From Tetracentron sinense (lineage: Eukaryota > Streptophyta > Magnoliopsida > Trochodendrales > Trochodendraceae), in the NCBI GenBank assembly GCA_015143295.1, contig CM026556.1, forward strand, positions 16,058,547 to 16,122,546: 64,000 nucleotides of DNA, read 5' to 3'. Positions 44,774 to 56,419 of the stretch are shown piece after piece. A model generated the notes under the pieces. It ran no database searches. It had not been told where the DNA came from and saw nothing but the letters and a program-made list of their open reading frames with translations. How positions within the stretch are numbered: the first letter of the stretch is position 1; each line of letters opens with the position of its first letter. The position numbers were made by a program, and so were the translations under genes.

Positions 44774-46329
44774 CCTTGCTTTCCGAAGTCAAATTGAACC
44801 TAAAAATGCCTTAGAAGCTATTGAATATGAATCGTGGGGCATTGCTATGCAAGAAGAGTTAAATCAATTTGATAGAAATCAAGTTTGGGATTTAGTACCT
44901 AGACCATATGGCAAATCTATTATTGGAACAAAATGGGTCTTCAGAAATAAAAATGATGAAAATGGGAATGTAGTTAAAAAAAAAGCAAGATTAGTAGCTC
45001 AAGGTTACAATCAAGAAGAGGGGATAGACTATGATGAAACATTTGCCCCGGTTGCTAGACTAGAAGCTATAAGAATGTTACTTGCATTTGCTAGTCATAA
45101 AGTATTTAAACTATATCAAATGGATGTAAAAGTGTATTTCTAAATGGGTATATCAATGAGGAAGTTTATGTAAATCAACCACCTTGTTTTGAAAATCATA
45201 AATTTCCTAATCATGTATTTAAGTTAACTAAAGCCTTATATAGATTAAAGCAATCTCCAAGAGCTTGGTATGATAGGCTAAATAGCTTCTTAATTGAAAA
45301 CGGATTCATAGAGGTAAAATTGACACAACTTTATTCATAATGACCAAAAATGATGATATGCTAATAATTCAAATCTATGTAGATGACATCATATTTGGAT
45401 CAACAAATGAATCTCTCTGTAACATGTTTGCTAAAACAATGCAAAAAGAGTTTGAAATGAGAATGATGGGTGAATTAACATTTTTCTTAGGTCTTCAAAT
45501 CAAACAAACTAAACAAGGAACTTTCATTAATCAAGCTAAATATGCTATAGAACTACTTAAAAAGTTTCGAATGGAAAACACTAAAATAATGGATACTCCT
45601 ATGAGCCCATCAACCGAACTTGATAAGGATGAAAAAGAGAAAAGTATTGATGAAAAACTCTATAGAGGCATGATTGGAAGCCTTTTGTACCTCACTGCAA
45701 GTAGACCTGACATTATGTTCAGTGTTTGCATTTGTACAAAATTCCAATCCTGTCCAAAAGAATCTCACTTAACTGCTGTAGAAAGAATTTTTAGATACTT
45801 ACTTAGAACAATTGATTTAGGCTTATGGTATCCAAAAGACAATAACTTAGATCTAATAAATTATTCAGATGCAGACTTTGCTGGATGCAAAGTAGATAGA
45901 AAAAGCACTAGTGGAACTTGTCACTTTTTAGGACATTCTCTTGTTTCATGGTTTAATAAGAAACAAAATTCAGTGGCCTTATCCACAGCTGAGGCTGAGT
46001 ATATGGCAGCTGGACTTTGTTGCACTCAAACTCTCTACATGAAACAACAGCTAGAAGATTTTAAACTTATCTATACTAAAATTCCTATTAAGTGTGATAA
46101 TACAAGTGTAATTTGCATGACTAAGAATCCCATTCAACACTCAAGAACTAAACACATAGAAATAAGAAATCATTTTATTAGAGATCATGTGCAAAATGGA
46201 AATGTTATCTTGGAATTTGTTGATACTATTAATCAGCTTACTGATATCTTTACCAAACCTCTACAATCTGATAGGTTTAGTGCTTTGAGAAGAGAATTGG
46301 GAATGACTAGTCTGAATGATCTAACTTAA
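44774..46329 (+). pseudogene. pol: SireD reverse transcriptase and RNase H
   Basis: Resumes SireD pol after TekE with [12 protein letters not shown], the usual start of the copia RVT_2 domain. The N-terminal block includes [11 protein letters not shown] and RLVAQGY. A 1-bp deletion in the DVKSAFLNG motif (near 45130) and another shift near 45310 break the frame. From 45340 the frame is open to 46329: catalytic YVDDIIFGS (YVDD near 45376), ASRPDIMFSV, then RNase H with YSDADFAGCK, STSGTCHFLG, STAEAEYMAA and the final TKHIEIRNHFIRDHV. It ends at a TAA. Frameshifts make it a pseudogene, though the RNase H end is well kept. Confidence 0.92.
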
Positions 46330-46867
46330 TCAAGATCAAAAGTAATCAAAAATTGAAATCTTTGATTTGATCTACCTATAACTTGCTTGATTGTTTAATA
46401 GATTGATTTAAATACATTATGATAATTTTAGATGTCTTGATGAATCTTTGACTTAAAGGAAAATAGGTGGAAAACTTAAGAGAAATCAATCCTTCATATT
46501 CACAACTGAATTCAGCGACAAATTCAATCTAGAATGTGATTTCGGCGACGAATTTTTGGGAAATATAGAAAACAGAATGTTTTTTGTACCCATTTCGGCG
46601 ACGAACATGGATGAGTCATCCATTTCGTCGACAAAGTCAATCCAAAATTAAACTCATTAGGGCTCCTAACTCCATTTCGACGACGAATTCAGGGACGAAA
46701 CCCATTTCGGCGATGAATTGAGTCGTGTGTATATATAGTAATCCCCAAAATCCAAAATTTTCAAACCTAATCTTTCCCTCCAAAGTCCCTATTCCATTGC
46801 TTGTGCACCCTTCTTTGTTCCAAGATCTAGCAAATCTTTCCAAATCTCTCAGAAAATACCTCCTAGA
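46330..46867 (+). promoter_or_regulatory. pol-env spacer of SireD with candidate internal promoter
   Basis: Non-coding spacer. Five or six copies of the TTTCGGCGACGAA-type motif (46507-46720) resemble those in the LTR U3. A TATATATAG box lies at 46730-46738, about 130 bp before the ATG of the env-like ORF. The layout copies that of the LTR promoter. Confidence 0.5.
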
Positions 46868-48150
46868 ATGAAGAATGCATCTGTGGAGCCACCAAAGGAG
46901 AAATCAAGAACTGATAAAGGAAAAGAACCGGCCTCAAGTTCAACTCCAGTCCCAGTAAAGTTCAAGGAAGGAAAGTTCGAGAAATTATTCAAAGAGAAAT
47001 TCCTATCTCGTTCCCTTCTATACGGTAAAGTTGTTAATTTCATTAGTTTTGATGCCTATGGGCTCGAACCCATAAGAACTCTTTTTTCTGCCCTAAAATG
47101 GGATTAGTTTCTTGAATCCAACGAACCTATGTTTCCTAAGTTAGTCAAACTCTTCTGTACTCACTTCCATTTCAATCAATCCGAATCACTTATTACCTCA
47201 TTTATCTTAGGTAAAAACATTTCCTTTCATGTAAATCAATTGCACTCAAATTTTGAAAATCCCTCAGTGTACCCTTCAAACTTTTGTGAACGGTCAGTGG
47301 ACCAGTCATGAAGGATTTGATGTGGTTGAAGCACTGAAAATGATGAGCATAAACCAAGATTTCACCTCTCCTTTTCAACCTAAGGTTAAAGATCTTACCC
47401 TTACTGGTTAGACTCATTCACCACATAATCACCTATAACCTAGTTCCCAGGGCTGATGGTAGGGAGTATCTCACCTACTTCGATGTATTCCTTATGTGGT
47501 GCATCCTAACCACCACACCCATTGATCTCTCCTACATCATTGTCCATTGTATGGATGATGCATTCAAGAGAAAATCAGGGTGTCTCCCTTTTGGTCAGGC
47601 TCCGACTAAAATCTTTAAACACTTCAATGTTCCCTTAGCATCTCAAACAGATATTGTCACCCCTGATGATTCCTCCATCTATAGCAAAGCAACCATTCAA
47701 AGAATGGGCTATATTTGGAATGACTCCCAGAAGGTTTGGACTCCCAAACCCTCTGCCTCTCAGTCCTCCTCCCTTCCTTCTAGCACTCCAGCTCTTATCC
47801 CTACTTCCTCCTTGCCTACTTTTGCTCCCTCTTCATCTGCACCCACAGCAGAACTTTAGGCTGAGCAGCAGCCAGAATCAGTACCAAAGGTGGAACCCCA
47901 GGTTGAGCAGCAGCCAGTACTAGCAGAGGATCCTACAGATGAGCTTTAGGGTGAGCAGCACCCCAGAAATGAGATGCCTGACTGGTCTGATTTCATGGTT
48001 GCTGGAGAGATTCCAGAGAGTTCTCACAGACAGGTGTCTCCTCACTTTGAGGACCCTGGTCAGTTCTATGAGATGCCCAGCAGCTTTAGATGAGCAGCTG
48101 AGCATCATGGCAGGGCAGATTGCCTCCAAGTCTTCCAGCTTGGAGCAGTT
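46868..48150 (+). pseudogene. SireD env-like third ORF (broken)
   Basis: The ATG at 46868 starts MKNASVEPPKEKSRTDKGKE. The region with FKEKFLSRSLLYGKVVNF, NEPMFPKLVKLF and, after a frame change, GREYLTYFDVFLMWCIL and SYIIVHCMDDAFKR matches my memory of the 'putative plant transposon protein' domain found downstream of pol in SIRE/Maximus elements, often called env-like. Function is unknown, and I see no signal peptide or strong membrane helix in the readable parts. Damage: TAG at 47105-47107, a frameshift near 47270-47300, and further stops at about 47409 and 47857. The C-terminal part is rich in Ser/Pro, then Gln/Glu/Pro. It is cut by SireA at 48151; the target copy would be CAGTT (48146-48150). 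Confidence 0.7.
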
Positions 48151-49334
48151 TGTAAATCCCTAAGTAGGTGTTGGAAAATTCCGTGATCATTAGATAGGTC
48201 ATGTGAGTCGAATCGTGTTCAACTTGTCAGAAGAGAAGAGCTAAAGCATAAAGAAGATTGAAGAAAGTGAAGAAACAGCTCCTACTCTGGATCTAGAAAG
48301 GTAATGGACTTAGAAACCCCTACCTAGGTTGGATTTGACTTAGATAACTCTAAACATACCTAGTAGGATAGTTTTAAACCTAACAAAGTTGTTTGATCTT
48401 AGTTGAATCAAATAAACATGAAAAGAAAAATGGTTTGAAAAAAATTCTGTCTCAACCGATCGCTCGGTGTTGAGACCGATCGATCGGTGGCCTACCGAGC
48501 GATCGGTGGCTATCGACTGGACAAAAAATTTGTATGGGGTATTTTTCCAAAGAGGTGATTTTTAACCGAGCGATCGGTAATGAGCACCGCTCGATCGGTC
48601 CCCGTAAAAAGAATTTTTATTTTTCTGGATTCTTTTTTTAAACCCTATATAAACAACTTTTTGGAGACCTAATTCGTATCTTTATTTATTTTTGAAAGAG
48701 TAGAGGTCTGAGAAACTCCTCTAGGGTTTTTCCTCTTGTTCTTTTAGATCTTTGTTGATCCCTCCTCTTTCTTTGATCCTAGAGAATGCAAGTATAGATC
48801 TAAACCTTTGATCTTGCATTGTGTGATCTCAGATCTATATGAGATCCCTCTAGGGTTTGAAACTTCCTAAATTGATTCAGAACCCTACACCTTGTGTGTG
48901 TGTCCGGTGTTTGATCCGGAGCCTTCGTGGAAGGAGATCGATCGTGTGTGATCGTGGTTTTGAAGTAGCTTGAGAAGATTTGGTCGGTGTGGAACCGAAG
49001 CTGCTACGGCAGAGATCGAACCTGCTGGTTCGTGAAAATCAAGAGTAAGAGTCTATACCTAGGAACGTCGTTTCTATTTTGGTAAGGTCTTGTCTTGTAC
49101 TTGAAATCTTTTCATAGTGAAGTTTGTTGCTGGACGAGGTCCCGTGGTTTTTTTTTCCCGTTAGGGTTTTCAACATAAAAATCTTCTGTGTTTGATTTGT
49201 GTGGATTGTCTGAGTGATTTTTTTATTGATTTGTAAACATATTAGTTGAAAAATTAAAATTGGTTAGAAATTATTAGATAGACCTATTCACCCCCCCTCT
49301 AGGTCTTAGAGATCATTGATCTGGATAAATTTCA
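48151..49334 (+). repeat. SireA 5' LTR
   Basis: TGTAAATCCCTAAGTAGG...GATAAATTTCA, 1184 bp, matching 60658-61891. It carries the dyad module, a TATA box (TATATAAA, 48646-48653) and a CCCCCCTCTAGG block near its end, as in SIRE-type LTRs. Confidence 0.88.
48455..48599 (+). promoter_or_regulatory. CGATCG dyad module of SireA LTR
   Basis: 14-bp dyads lie at 48455, 48475, 48494, 48565 and 48586; between 48509 and 48560 are GCTATCGACTGG and AAATTTGTATGGGG. The order, spacing and linker match the TekN/TekE LTR module in the same transcriptional direction. TATA follows 47 bp after the last dyad. Confidence 0.8.
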
Positions 49335-49336
49335 AT

Positions 49337-49348
49337 TGGTATCAGAAC
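49337..49348 (+). other. SireA primer-binding site
   Basis: TGGTATCAGAAC, two bases after the LTR end; one mismatch to the Met-tRNA site. Confidence 0.85.
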
Positions 49349-49401
49349 TTGTTTACTAATAAGGCTAATCCCTTAAGTGTGATCCTGTATTATCCGTGAT
49401 C

Positions 49402-52400
49402 ATGAGTACTCTAAGAGAAGGTGGATCCGTCTCTCGTCCCCCACTTTTTGATGAGAATAATTATGCATACTGGAAAGCTAGAATGAGAGCATTTCTCAAA
49501 TCAATTGACAAGAGAATTTGGATGTCTATACAGAATGGGTGGACTTCGCCCATAAAAACTGTAGGTGATTTGACTGTCGTCAAATATTCTAATGAATGGA
49601 CCAGAGAAGAGCTTGAGTCAAGTGGATGGAACACTAAAGGTCTTAATGTTATCTTTACTGCAGTCACTGCTGAGGAATTCAGACGAATTTCTTCATGTGA
49701 AACAGCAAAGGAGGCTTGGGACATTCTTGAAATTACCCATGAGGGTACTACCACTGTTAAAATCTCAAAACTCCAAATGTTAACCACCAAATTTGAACAT
49801 TTAAACATGGATGAAAATGACACTTTTGATGAATTCTATGCAAAACTTAGTGACATTGTCAACGCTAGTTTCAATTTAGGTGAAAAAATATCTGAGTCCA
49901 AAATAGTTAGAAAAGTCCTTAGATCTCTCCCTGAGAGATTTCAACCCAAAGTCACTGCAATCGAAGAGAGTAAAAATGTTGACTCTCTGAAGATTGAGGA
50001 ATTGGTTGGTTCACTCCAAACCTATGAACTCAATCTCCGTCCATCCAAGAAGAACAAATCTTTAGCCTTGAAATCTATCAAGGAATCTTTGGATGAGGAT
50101 GACAGTGATGGAGATATGAATGAGGAAGAAATGGCTCTCTTCGTTAAAAAATTTTGAAAATTTTTTAGAACGAAAAAGAGGTTCAATCCCAAACAGGGAG
50201 GAAAATCTTTTGAGAAGTCAAAGTCTAAGCCCTGGGAAAACAAGAAAAATTCCAAGAGTGGCGACAAGAAATCCCAAGGTGTTCAATGTTATGAATGCCA
50301 TGGCTTCGGTCATATTTCACCTAACTGCCCTAACAAGAAGAAGAGTAAGGGCAAGGTGATGAATGCCTGTTGGGATGACAGTGATTCCAAGAATGAAGAA
50401 TCAGACAGTTCCTCTTCAAGTGAAGATACTGGAAATCATACGGCTTTCACTGTTTCCCTTTCTGGGATTCTGGAGACTACCTCTGCGGTTGATGAAAAGG
50501 ATAGAAGTGATGAGAGTGTTCATACTGAGTCTAGTGATGACATACAGAAGAGTCAAACTAACTCTCAAAGTGATGAAGATTTGAAAACAACTTATGATAA
50601 GTTGTATGCTGAAAGTTTGAAGCTGACTAAAACAAAAATCTCTTTGAGCAAAAAACTCAAAATCATTCAAAATGAAAGAGATACTTGTAAACTAGTAGCA
50701 GAAGAGAAGAGTGCTCTAGTTAGTCAGTTGGAAAATAAAAAAGAAGCATTTGTTATGAAAGTTCAATGTCTTTTGGAAGAGAATGTCTCATTGACTAATG
50801 TGGTCAGAAAATTAGAAGTTGAAAGAGACACTTCCATGAAAGAAATTGAAGAGTTAAGAAATCTGCAAATGGAGCTGGAAACTTTTAAAGACTCTCTTGT
50901 TGATAAGGTGAAATTTCTTGAAAAAGAACATCAAATTACCCTTAAAGACAAGACTGACTTGATTCAGAAGGTCTATACTCTTGAAAAAGAAGTAAGAATG
51001 TTTGGTAACACTAGCTGCCTAGATGAATTAGTTAGAAAATATGGGTCAAATTCGAGTAGATCTGGGATAGGACATGCTGACACACCAGCTGGTCCTTTAG
51101 CTGTTGGTACAATGGCTAGTGCAGTGTTTGAGCCAATACATTCTGATCCTAAAGTGAATCTACCTTCTACATCAAGTATTAAGGCTTATACAAATTTTGT
51201 AAAGCCTAGAAATACAGCTCCTAGAGTGAATGCTATGAGGAATCAAATTCCTTTTAGAAGAAATCCTCCTCCTCTCCCAAAATTCATACCCACATGTCAC
51301 TTTTGTGGTGTGAGAGGTCACATTCGACCAAATTGTAATGCTTTTAGGAGAGCTCCCCAAAATGGTTCATGGAACCAAAATCAAAGGCAAGGGACTCTTC
51401 AAAGGCAGATTCAGGTTCTGGCTGAAAAGTCTAGAATATTGAGCGAAGATGTTAATAGAATTGCTCAAATCTCTATGACAAGAACTGGTCAATTTATTCC
51501 AAATGATTATTCAAGAGGAAAGAATTTCACTAATCAAAAAGCTAGAACTGAACAAAACAGGAAAAGGTCAAGGAGGACAAAAAGGAAAAAGGTTTCTAAT
51601 ACACAGTTTAATGATCAAAGATCTAAACAAAGTTTAAAGACTGTGTATGTAAGAAAGGATGACCTTAAGTGCTTCGTTATTCACACTGCCTTGAAAGCCC
51701 AAAACACAGAAATGTGGTACTTCGACAGTGGGTGTTCTCGGCATATGACAGGTAACAAGTCCTTATTTACTCAATTTGAGAACTGTCCAGATGGGACTGT
51801 TACATTTGGTGATGGAAGCAAGTCTTTAGTCAAAGGGAAGGGTATCATCGATTCACCAGGCATACCAAAATTGAAAGATGCCTTGTTTGTTGAAGGACTG
51901 AAAGCTAATCTAATTAGCATAAGTCAACTATGTGATGATAACCATGCTGTGCACTTTACCCAAAATAAATGCTTAGTCATTAATGGTAAAGGTAAGTGTG
52001 TTCTAGAAGGGTTGAGAACCACTGACAATTGCTACGGCTTAATTCCCAGTCCTAATCCCTCAAATGTCTGTTATAAGACTAAAATTGAGGAGGTTGATTT
52101 GTGGCACCGAAGACTAGGTCACATGAACTTCAAAGATCTATATAAAATCTCTAAGCAAGAGCTTGTAAGAGGTGTTCCCAAACTAGGAAAGCCTTCTACT
52201 GCTGTGTGTGGGCCATGCCAAATTGGTAAATAAATTAGAACCCCACATAAGAAGACTTCAAGTATTGCTACTTCATATCCACTGGAATTAATTCATATGG
52301 ATCTTATGGGTCCTACAAGAACTAAAAGCCTAGGTGGAAAGCGATACATCCTAGTCATGGTTGATGATTTCTCAAGAATGTCATGGGTGACATTTATAAG

Positions 52401-53778
52401 AGAGAAATCCGATGCTTTTGACAATTTCAAAAGTATTTGCTTGAAAATTCAAAATGAGAAAAGATGCCCAATCACTCGAATTCGAAGTGATCATGGAAAG
52501 GAGTTTGAAAACTCTAAGTACAACGACTTTTGTGATGAGTCGGGTATCAAACATGAATTTTCTGCACCTATTACACCTCAGCAGAATGGTGTAGTAGAGA
52601 GGAAGAACAGGGTTCTCCAAGAGATGGCTAGAGTTATGCTTCATAGCAACAATCTAGCTTCTCATTTCTGGGCTGAGGCAGTTAACATTGCTTGCTATAT
52701 AGTTAATACAGTTTTTGTAAGACCTGGAACAAGGAAAACCCCATATGAGTTCTGGAATAACAAGAAACCCAGTGTCAAGTACTTTCGAGAATTCGGAAGT
52801 AAATGCTATATCCTTAAGGATAGAGAGCAACTAGGCAAATTTGAATCCAGGAGTGATGAAGGGATATTTCTTGGATATTCCACCAATAGTAGAGCTTATC
52901 GAGTGTACAACTTGAGAACCTCTATGATTATGGAATCCATAAATGTAGTTGTGGATGACTCCGGTGTTGAAAATGTGCAACTTGAGGATGATGAAAGTGC
53001 TGAAAATGAAAATGTTGAAAATGTTTCAACTCCACTTATTAATAAGCAATCATCTCCATCAAAACCTACACATTCTAGGGTCATGAGTCCTCACACCCCC
53101 ACTGATATAATTGGTGATCTTGAAAGTGGAGTGAGAACGAGGAAACAAATTGAAAATGAAGTTAGCTACATTTGCTATACTTCATCTTTTGAACCCAAGA
53201 ATGTAGCTGAAGCTCTTGCAGATGATAATTGGATAAATGCAATGCAAGAAGAGTTACTTCAGTTTACTAGGAATGATGTTTGGTATTTAGTACCTAGGCC
53301 TAACAATACAAATGTGATAGGTACCAAATGGATTTTCAAGAACAAATCTGATGAAAAAGGTACTATCATAAGAAATAAGGCTAGGTTAGTTGCACAAGGA
53401 TACACCCAAATTGTAGGTATTGACTTCGATGAAACCTTTGCTCCTGTAGCCAGGCTAGAATCAATAAGAATTCTTCTAGCTGTGGCTTGCCATATGAAAT
53501 TCAAACTTTTTCAAATGGATGTTAAGAGTGCCTTTCTGAATGGCATTCTACAGGAGGAAGTCTATGTGGAACAACCAAAAAGGGTTTGAAGATCCACATC
53601 ACCTTGATCAAGTCTATCGGTTAAAAAGGGCCCTCTATGGTTTAAAGCAAGCTCCAAGAGCTTGGTATGAGAGGCTGACTACTTATCTCTTGGAAAACGG
53701 ATTTTTGAGAGGGGGAGTAGACAGAACCCTTTTCATAAAGAATGTGAAAGGTGATATTGTCATCGCCCAGATATATGT
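49402..53778 (+). pseudogene. gag-pol: SireA gag-pol (through mid reverse transcriptase)
   Basis: One long frame from ATG 49402. The N-terminal gag has FDENNYAYWKARMRAF and LRSLPERFQPKVTAI. A TGA at 50155-50157 replaces the CGA of SireC. A CCHC knuckle follows (CYECHGFGHISPNC, near 50290), then about 200 residues of Lys/Glu/Leu heptads (coiled coil, about 50580-51000), and a second CCHC (CHFCGVRGHIRPNC, about 51297-51338). Protease has DSG (YFDSGCSRHMTG near 51718); the integrase HHCC region is LWHRRLGHMN...CGPCQIGK, followed by TAA at 52231-52233 in place of a Gln codon. The integrase core 52297 on has [14 protein letters not shown] and [10 protein letters not shown] begins near 53225. A 1-bp insertion near 53580 shifts the frame, and TekB2 cuts RT just before the catalytic aspartates (IAQIYV). 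Confidence 0.92.
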
Positions 53779-56339
53779 TGTCGCGACCCAAAACCCACCC
53801 TAGGAGTTAGAGTGAATCTTGGACGACTTAATCATGACTTACAGGACTTGCTTGACGAACCAACCTGCAAAACCCACTGAACATATACAATAGAGGGTAA
53901 CAGTGGAAGCATAACTATAAACCACAGCGGAAGTCAACAAACCTCTAAGTATATATACACATGGTCTAAGTTTTAATACAAAGAAATTAAAACAAAGAAA
54001 GTGCGGACATGCCTGCCAAAATACATGGATATAATCGCTCATGCTCACCCACAGCTAATCCACTCAGAATCTAACACCACCTATTGATAACCCTCTACGG
54101 GATGTTCCTCCAAAGGCTCCTCGACGTACTCCTCCTCCACCCATGGACCAGGAGCACAAACATCAAATGGAGCAGCAACTCCCTCAGAACCTGCCGACAT
54201 AAGAAGTACGGCTGAGCATGGAATACTCAGCGGGTACTAAACACTAACCAATAGTCATAGCACGAGATAGCAATGCACACATATATATATATAAGATGGG
54301 AATAGTTCATATCATACAAGGAAGTAAAGCAGTTTGTAATCATGCTTGCATTCAGAAAAGCCGATAAAACCCTTGAAGACCTTGTGCACTTGACTTGACT
54401 GAAATTACCCTTTTTTTTATGCTTGAAACCTTGTCTACCGTATCATGCGTGTCATGCTTGTATCATGCGTGTCATGCTTGCTTGGAAAGTAAACTACTTG
54501 TGAGGGAAGGGAGACCCTTCTTCCTAGAATGCTTATGCTTGTCATGCCATGTCTTGTCATGCTTGCTTGGAAAAGTAACTACTTGTGAGGGAAGGGAGAC
54601 CCTTCTTCCTAGAATGCTCATGCTTGTCATGCCATGTCTTGTCATGCTTGTGTCCTTTCACTTGTAAGATGTCCTTGTGAGATGCACTTGCGAGGGAAGG
54701 GAGACCCTTCATATAATATGTATGTACTTGCGAGGGAAGGGAGACCCTTCTTATGATAATGCATGATTGTCTTGTCCTTGCGAAAAGCGAGGTAAAACAT
54801 ATCGTATGATATGCCCCACCTCTAAACCGTGTTCTTGAAAACCCCGATAAAACATGTCATGCATGCGTGCTCGTGAGATCGTGTGCATACTTGCATTGGA
54901 ATTAAATATGACATTTGAGGGATTCCACAATATGTAGCATATGCAATTTCAAACAAATCATCACTCATGACATTTTTGGGAAAATGAGAACTCACACTAT
55001 CGTAAGCCCTAACAAGTTACATAATTTAAGCATTCATTTTCTTGACTTTAACATTCATTTTATTCACCTTGGCATTTCATCAAGCATAGAGTGTGTCCAT
55101 TATTTATTTAAACCTAAATCATGCTTTTCTAGGTGGGTTATACTCATATCACACTTGTTTGTTTATTATTGGAACAATGCCCTCCCCATTTTAATCATCA
55201 CAACCCAACCATTGGCATCCAATCGTCCATTCCATCTCCATTCACCATTTACAACCATCCACCTCATAGCACATGTGTAAATAAAGGATATTAAAGAGGA
55301 ATAAAGTAAAAGAAAGAACTATAACTAGGAGGGTAGCAAGAAGTACCGACCTTGAAGAAATGAGGAAGAAACCCCTTGAGAAAATCCTCACTTGATTGGA
55401 ATGATCCAATCTTGATTTGGGGAAGATCCAACCCTTGTTGAAGCTTTTCTTGATTTCAAGACAAACCCTATTTGGAATCCTGAAGATCCTCTCCTTCTCT
55501 TTCTAGGAACTCTCCTTGGTTTAGGGTAAACCAAAAACCCTCTCTAAGCCTTCTATTTATAGTGTAAGGGGTGAAAGACCCCCTAAAAATCGCATCCAAG
55601 AAAGTAAAATCGCGTATCCACGATCGTTCGTAGCGATTTACGATCCATCGTAGCCTTCTACGATCGATCGTGGCTTCCTAAGATCAATCGTAGTTTCACC
55701 CGAGAGTTTTCAGCATTTCTGGGGATTTACGATCGATCGTAGCATCTCTACGATCGTTCGTAGCTCCGCTACGATCGTTCGTAGGGTCCCTACGAGCGAT
55801 CGCAACTTTTGCAGAAAGTTTTCAGCATTTTTGCGTCTTCGTATTTTGGCCATAACTTTTGACTCGCTTGTCCGATTTTGACGATTCAACTTGTGTTGGA
55901 TTCATCTTTTGAAGGAGAACAACTTTGGTGTTTTACACAATTTCTAATTCTCTATATTTCTTAGACCATTTTTCCCCTAAATCTGACTGATCCGAAACTG
56001 GGTTTCGTCAGTCCAGATTTTAAACCGACCCGACTTCAGAAATCGGTCTTTTGACCTAACAGCAACTCAAAACCAAGACAAGTGATCAACATGAACCCCG
56101 AAGAGGGTTCAATTAACTTTCTAAAAATCCAAGAATCGCTTGATTCCGATGAGTGGCGTGAACGCTAGGGCTATTTAGAGTCGAGGGTATGCCAAGGCAT
56201 AACCCTTGTCAATACTCAAGAGTATTCTATACTCTTGCCTATTTCATTCCAAACACCCATACACCATAAATATATTCTTAAATGCTTTAGTATATGATAT
56301 CATTCGTCATACAATGCCATCAAGATCCGGGGTTCTACA
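53779..56339 (-). repeat. TekB2 3' LTR
   Basis: TGTCGCGACCC...GGGGTTCTACA, 2561 bp. It contains the stem-loop (54211-54231), GAAGGG-AGA-CCCTTC hairpin repeats, a CTACGATCGATCGTAG dyad array (about 55616-55803) and in sense the TATA box TATAAATAG near 55553-55562. ORFs at 54395-54667, 54915-55280 and 56206-56487 are LTR sequence. Confidence 0.9.
54430..54765. repeat. hairpin-bearing tandem repeats in TekB2 LTR
   Basis: Two units of about 100 bp (CTACTTGTGAGGGAAGGGAG... to ...GTCATGCTTG) are followed by two short ones. Each holds the perfect GAAGGG-AGA-CCCTTC hairpin, at about 54507, 54593, 54696 and 54737. Confidence 0.8.
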
Positions 56340-56376
56340 TCCTCCACCCCTTACAGAAATTTCATCCTCGAAATTG
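56340..56376 (-). other. TekB2 polypurine tract and stem-loop
   Basis: In sense GTAAGGGGTGGAGGA lies beside the LTR. The preceding hairpin AATTTCG/TGAAATT around AGGA is a slightly mismatched version of that in TekN and TekE. Confidence 0.75.
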
Positions 56377-56419
56377 GAACGATACATAGAGATTACAAGG
56401 AACAAAATTTACATAAACA

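Larger units (their letters stand above)
28850..48150 (+). mobile_element. SireD, SIRE/Maximus-type Ty1/copia element (partial, interrupted)
   Basis: Order in sense: 5' LTR (start uncertain), primer site, gag, protease, integrase, [TekE], RT/RNase H, spacer with TATA box, env-like ORF, then SireA. The 3' end lies beyond the window. A long gag with coiled coil, WVPKGT repeats before protease and a third ORF after RNase H are typical of the SIRE/Maximus group. Several frameshifts, stops and deletions show it is an old, dead copy. Confidence 0.85.
48151..53778 (+). mobile_element. SireA, Ty1/copia element (SIRE-like), interrupted by TekB2
   Basis: Left LTR, primer site, gag and pol up to the middle of RT are present; the rest lies beyond TekB2 outside the window. 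It is the same family as SireC (60658 on) with about 95% identity by eye. Two nonsense codons and one frameshift make it defective. Confidence 0.9.
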
